From assembly GCA_036379355.1 (NCBI GenBank), contig DASVGV010000112.1, forward strand, positions 1 to 55,471: DNA of 55,471 bases. The letters run 5' to 3'. Below, piece by piece: positions 52,126 through 55,471 of this stretch (within the stretch, counting starts at the first letter, position 1; each line of letters starts with the position of its first letter). The notes beneath the pieces were generated by a model, which was given only the letters and a program-made list of their open reading frames with translations, was not told the origin of the DNA and did not search any database. This DNA is from CAJCIY01 sp036379355 (GTDB taxonomy: Bacteria > Actinomycetota > Actinomycetes > Mycobacteriales > CAJCIY01). The position numbers and the translations under genes were made by a program.

Positions 52126-52530
52126 TCAGGGCGTCCGGACGAGTGCGACGACGGGGATCACCCGGTCGGTCTTGGCCTCGTACTCGGCGAAGCCCGGGTA
52201 GCGCCTCGCCTGCTCGGCGTACTTCTCGTCCCGCTCGGCGCCCTCCAGTGGCGTCGCCGTCGCAGAGTAGGTCTCAGAGCCGACCTCGACCGTGACCTGC
52301 GGATGCGCGAGCAGGTTGTGGTACCAGGCCGGATGGTCGTCCGCCCCCGCTTTCGACGCGAACACCAGCAGGCGGTCGCCGTCGGGCAGGTACATCACCG
52401 GGTTCACCCGCTCCTGCCCGGAGCGGGCACCCGTCGTGTGCAGAAGGAGCAGGGGCGCGCCCTCGAACTGGCCGCCGACCCTGCCGTCGTGGGCGCGGAA
52501 CTCGGCGATGATCTCGCTGTTGAAGTCCAT
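52126..52530 (-). CDS. Deazaflavin (F420)-dependent nitroreductase, Ddn family
   Basis: A 134-residue split-barrel protein: FEGAPLLLLHTTGARSGQER (phosphate/F420 contact), RVNPVMYLPDGDRLLVFASK, then HPAWYHNLLAHPQVTVEV. Ddn-type enzymes reduce quinones, nitro compounds or other acceptors with F420H2. It is on the same strand as the alpha/beta hydrolase, 29 bp apart. It would draw on F420H2 made by the F420 enzymes elsewhere in the window. Confidence 0.92.
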   Translation of the reverse strand: MDFNSEIIAEFRAHDGRVGGQFEGAPLLLLHTTGARSGQERVNPVMYLPDGDRLLVFASKAGADDHPAWYHNLLAHPQVTVEVGSETYSATATPLEGAERDEKYAEQARRYPGFAEYEAKTDRVIPVVALVRTP

Positions 52531-52581
52531 GGCGTCAGCATGACGGGCGGCAGAACCGCGCCTGTCGTCGGGCGGTGAGGA

Positions 52582-53925
52582 TCAGCCGTCGTCCTGCCCG
52601 TCCCCCTTGTCTGGGTGGCCTTGTCCGGTCCGCTTGGCGTCCTTCGCATGCGGCGGCTTCGTCGGTCCGCCCGCGCCCGGTCCGCCCGCCGCCGGCCCGA
52701 CAGCGGCAGGACCGCCCTTCGGCCCACGGGCAGGGCCGGGCCGTGCGGCCCCAGCCGGTGTGGGGTGCGCGGCCGGCACGACGGGCGCCTCACTCGTGGT
52801 CGACGGTGCGGGCGTCGTGACGTGGGCGACGGCGGCTGCCGGCGGCGTGGCAGGCCCGCCGGGCGTCCCGCCTCCTCCCGTGGACGCGATCAGCGCACCG
52901 ACGAGCGCAGCGGCCGCGGCGGCCGGAAGCAGGAACCAGGCCGGAGAGGGCCGGCGGCGGCGAACGGCCGCGGTGGGAAGGTGTGCGGTCGGCGGGGGTG
53001 TGGCCGGCGGCGCGGTGGCCACTCTGGTCGGGGCCACTCTGGTCGGGGCCACCCCGGACGGGGCCACCAGATCGGCCGTCTCGGGCAGGACCGAGGCGGC
53101 CACGGCCGGGTACGGCGCCGGCGTCGCGCCGAGCTGCGCGGCCACGGCGGCAGCCGGCGCTCGCGCCTCCGGATCGTCCACGAGCATCGACGTGAGCAGC
53201 GCTCCCAGGTCGGACGGGACGTCGGCGGGCACCTGCGGCGGACGCGTCAGGCGCGCGAGCGCCGACTCCGTCGGCGTTCCCGGGTAGGCCCGCGTCGCCG
53301 TCAATGCCTCCAGCAGGACCAGGCCCAGCGAGTAGACGTCGCTCGCGGAGCTGGGAGCTTCGCCGCGTACCTGCTCCGGGCTGAGGTAGGGCGCCGTGCC
53401 CACGAGCAGTCCCGTCTGCGTCAGCCGGGGTGACCCGAGGACGTGGGCGATGCCGAAGTCGGTGAGCTTCGCGACGCCGTCGCGGGTGAAGAGGATGTTC
53501 GCCGGCTTGACGTCCCGATGGACGATGCCGCGTCCGTGCAGGTACGACAGCGCCGACGCGATCTCCCTGCCGACAGCGCGCACGCGTGGCGCGGCCACCG
53601 GGCCGGAGGCCAGAGCCAACGCGAGCGTGCCGCCGTCGACCAGCTCCAGGACCAGGTAGGCGGGCCCCTCGTCCGCCTCCTCGGGCAGGTGCGCGTCAAA
53701 GACGGAGACGAGGTGGGGATGCGCAAGCCCCGCCAGCAGACGAGCCTCCGCCGACCCGCGCTGTGCAGCGAGGACGTCCGACTGGTCGACGCGGACGATC
53801 TTGACGGCGACAGTACGGTCCAGCCGCTGGTCGACCGCCTCCCACACGTCGGAGGTGCCACCGGTGCCGATCCGCCGTTCCAGGCGGTAGCGATCGTGCA
53901 GCACGTCCCCGGGACGCTCGGTCAC
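52582..53925 (-). CDS. Membrane Ser/Thr protein kinase (Pkn-type)
   Basis: A 447-residue kinase with a complete Hanks-type domain (1-265): glycine loop IGTGGTSDVW, Lys42 in AVKIV, HRDVKPAN with Asp138, TDFGIA with Asp156, and SPEQVRG. A tandem VAPTR repeat and a Pro/Thr linker lead to one transmembrane helix (about 325-345). The outer part is a disordered Pro/Gly/Ala tail with no PASTA domains, so a conventional ligand sensor is absent. The gene's substrates are unknown. Confidence 0.92.
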   Translation of the reverse strand: MTERPGDVLHDRYRLERRIGTGGTSDVWEAVDQRLDRTVAVKIVRVDQSDVLAAQRGSAEARLLAGLAHPHLVSVFDAHLPEEADEGPAYLVLELVDGGTLALALASGPVAAPRVRAVGREIASALSYLHGRGIVHRDVKPANILFTRDGVAKLTDFGIAHVLGSPRLTQTGLLVGTAPYLSPEQVRGEAPSSASDVYSLGLVLLEALTATRAYPGTPTESALARLTRPPQVPADVPSDLGALLTSMLVDDPEARAPAAAVAAQLGATPAPYPAVAASVLPETADLVAPSGVAPTRVAPTRVATAPPATPPPTAHLPTAAVRRRRPSPAWFLLPAAAAAALVGALIASTGGGGTPGGPATPPAAAVAHVTTPAPSTTSEAPVVPAAHPTPAGAARPGPARGPKGGPAAVGPAAGGPGAGGPTKPPHAKDAKRTGQGHPDKGDGQDDG

Positions 53926-53997
53926 ACGGCTCCTCTCGACGGGCCAGCCCTGCCGGTACCCGCGCAGCGGCCTGGTACGCCCCTCAGCGGGCGACCA

Positions 53998-54150
53998 TCA
54001 CCAGCGATACCAGCGCGACTCGCCGGAGCGGAAGGCGAACCCGGCGACCCAGAGGATCAAGAAGACGACGGCCAGGATCCACAGCAGATGCAGCGCGAAG
54101 CCGAGGCCGAAGAACAGCACGACCAGCAGCAGGGCCAGGAGGGCGAGCAT
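53998..54150 (-). CDS. 50-residue hydrophobic membrane protein
   Basis: Reads from the ATG at 54150 to the TGA at 53998, with a GAGG Shine-Dalgarno sequence seven bases upstream. The protein has two closely spaced hydrophobic helices and ends RSGESRWYRW, a tail seen in short actinobacterial 'hydrophobic proteins' of unknown function. It starts eight bases after the DUF6458 stop, so the two are one operon. Confidence 0.82.
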   Translation of the reverse strand: MLALLALLLVVLFFGLGFALHLLWILAVVFLILWVAGFAFRSGESRWYRW

Positions 54151-54158
54151 CGCGGGCC

Positions 54159-54377
54159 TCAGACGAGGTCGTCGTGCCGGCGCACGACGACCTCTCGCTG
54201 GGCGACCGTGCGACGACGCGGCATGAACAGGACGAGCTCGAGAAGGATGCCCACCGCCCCGGCGATCATGAGGATGACACCGACGGTGTGGATGTTGAAG
54301 CCCTTGCCGTTGACCGTGATCGCGAAGTCCAGGATTGCGCCGACGGCGATCAGAAGGATTCCTACGCCGATGCCCAT
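54159..54377 (-). CDS. DUF6458-like small membrane protein
   Basis: A 72-residue protein with two transmembrane helices (MGIGVGILLIAVGAILDFAI, then HTVGVILMIAGAVGILLELV) joined by a short NGKGFN loop, and a basic C-terminal tail (RRRTVAQREVVVRRHD). This pattern matches the actinobacterial DUF6458 family, function unknown. GAGGAG lies before the ATG. The 50-residue membrane protein follows immediately. Confidence 0.85.
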   Translation of the reverse strand: MGIGVGILLIAVGAILDFAITVNGKGFNIHTVGVILMIAGAVGILLELVLFMPRRRTVAQREVVVRRHDDLV

Positions 54378-54480
54378 GTGTGCTCCTCGTTCGAGTTCGG
54401 ACGGGACGGACGCGTTGTTCCGTTGATCGAGTCCCTCGAAACCGAGCCGGACAGGGACGTCACCCGAGTGACGCGATCGG

Positions 54481-55471
54481 TCACCCGGGTGGGCTGCCGG
54501 CGATCGGACGCCTGGTACGCCCGGCCAGCCCGACGCCCGCGACCGCCACGACCACCAGGGTGGCGTCGAGAGCGACGAACGCGGAGGTGTAGCCGAGGGA
54601 GCCGCGTGCCGCTGCCGCCACGAGGATGCCGGCGAGCCCCGTCGTCAGGGCCGAGGTCGTCACGTCGGCCAGCTGCAGAGCCGCAGAGTCGCGGCCCCGG
54701 TCCCGGTCGTTGGTGTGCCCCAGCAGGAGCACCGACAGGGTGGGCATGGCGAAGCCGGCGCCGAGCCCCGCCAGGAGCCACGCGGGGTACGCCAGCCACC
54801 CGGGTACGGCCGAGAGCGCGGTGACGCCGACCAGCGCGACCGCCGCGGCGTCGCACGAGAACCCCCATCGAAGCAGGCGCACGCGGCGCAGGGCGGCATC
54901 ACCCGGGAGGCTCCGGCCCGACACCCAGGAGCCGAACGCCCAGGACACGCCGGCCACGGTGAGCGGCAGACCGGCGTCCGTGGCGCCGTACCCGTGCTGC
55001 GTGGTCAGCATCAGCGGGATCAGGGACTCGGCACCGAACAGCGAGCCCGCGAGCAGGCCCCGCAGCGCGATCGGAGCGGCCACGCCGCCGGCCACCCGGA
55101 ACGTCCCGGCAGGAACGAGCCCGACGATGCCCCAGGCAAGGGCGCCTGCGCCGACCACGCCCAGGGCGACCAGCGCCGGGGACGGATGCTGGCCGGCCTC
55201 TTCGATCGCGGCGACGCCGAGACCCACCAGCACCGCCCGGACGATCCGGCTCCGGTCCCCCAGCGCCCGGTCGTGTCGGGGTGGCCGTCGCATCGCGGCG
55301 ATGATCGGCAGCACCAGGGCACTGCCGACGAGAACGAAAGGCACCAGCCCGAAGAACACCCACCGCCAGCTCGCGTGCTCGGTGAGCAGACCGGAGACGA
55401 GCGGACCCAGCAGCGACGGCACCAGCCACGCCGATGAGGTCAACGCAAAAACCTTGGGGCGCAGTGCTTCC
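54481..55471 (-). CDS. MFS drug-exporter-like transporter (5' end outside window)
   Basis: At least 330 residues in frame to the window edge, so the start lies beyond 55471. Ten or so hydrophobic helices remain. SSAWLVPSLLGPLVSGLLTE and HASWRWVFFGLVPFVLVG match the motif C region and helix 6 of DHA2-type (14-TM) exporters. The last part includes GFAMPTLSVLLLGHTNDRDR and a helix near the end. The substrate cannot be read from sequence. Confidence 0.85.
   Translation of the reverse strand, partial: EALRPKVFALTSSAWLVPSLLGPLVSGLLTEHASWRWVFFGLVPFVLVGSALVLPIIAAMRRPPRHDRALGDRSRIVRAVLVGLGVAAIEEAGQHPSPALVALGVVGAGALAWGIVGLVPAGTFRVAGGVAAPIALRGLLAGSLFGAESLIPLMLTTQHGYGATDAGLPLTVAGVSWAFGSWVSGRSLPGDAALRRVRLLRWGFSCDAAAVALVGVTALSAVPGWLAYPAWLLAGLGAGFAMPTLSVLLLGHTNDRDRGRDSAALQLADVTTSALTTGLAGILVAAAARGSLGYTSAFVALDATLVVVAVAGVGLAGRTRRPIAGSPPG

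Overview
The window is 55.5 kb of high-GC actinobacterial chromosome. GTG starts and apparently leaderless genes are common, and the gene set includes a WhiB regulator, several F420-dependent enzymes, a SigE-type ECF sigma factor, a PASTA-less Ser/Thr kinase and the two-glutamine-synthetase arrangement (glnA1, glnE, glnA2). Parts of the gene order (TIGR01777 epimerase, lipB, lipA, DUF4191, RDD, glnA1, then glnE, glnA2 and panB) match the Mycobacterium tuberculosis Rv2216-Rv2225 neighbourhood. The genus cannot be fixed from the sequence alone.

Positions 1-11.6 kb. A long, almost perfect inverted repeat opens the window and holds the stop codon of a sigma-factor-linked membrane protein. After it come the SigE-family sigma factor, an epimerase, a membrane pseudokinase, a peptidase S51/DJ-1 gene pair, lipoate synthesis (lipB-lipA), DUF4191 and RDD membrane proteins, a DUF885 protein and glnA1.

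Positions 11.56-21.99 kb hold an integrated mobile element of about 10.4 kb. It sits in the last codons of glnA1: a 17-bp direct repeat (22 bp with one mismatch) flanks it and rebuilds the glnA1 C-terminus, changing the stop from TGA to TAA. The element has a tyrosine integrase beside attR, an excisionase-like HTH protein towards attL, a 1255-residue MobF relaxase-helicase, a decayed IS110-family transposase, two AT-richer genes for exported proteins of unknown function, and a PIN-type toxin-antitoxin pair. Two-unit, 11-bp-period repeats lie near both ends, and a different three-unit 11-bp array lies inside. No type IV secretion or coupling gene is visible, so it looks like an integrative mobilizable element or a decayed conjugative one.

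Positions 22-37.8 kb are an accessory stretch between glnA1 and glnE, which are adjacent in M. tuberculosis. It holds a VapBC45-type toxin-antitoxin pair, a Met-rich membrane protein, a truncated membrane gene, F420-dependent oxidoreductases with a gluconolactonase and a HAD phosphatase, a YwaF-like membrane protein, nadA, a cupin, an MFS transporter with a very long loop, nitronate monooxygenase, DinB, NUDIX, a metallo-beta-lactamase-fold protein, a GDT1-type transporter and a PAP2 protein.

Positions 37.8-55.5 kb return to more conserved genes: glnE, a glutamine amidotransferase, glnA2, an EF-G-like GTPase, glutamine-dependent nadE, panB, a metal-receptor protein, an NADPH:F420 reductase, WhiB, an alpha/beta hydrolase, a deazaflavin-dependent nitroreductase, a Ser/Thr kinase, small membrane proteins (two of them only 50 and 53 residues) and a partial MFS exporter running off the end. 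Nitrogen control is the main theme: GlnA1 keeps its adenylylation tyrosine, GlnE is its modifying enzyme, and a candidate GlnR half-site pair lies upstream of glnA1. F420 chemistry recurs in two LLM enzymes, the F420 reductase and the Ddn-like protein.
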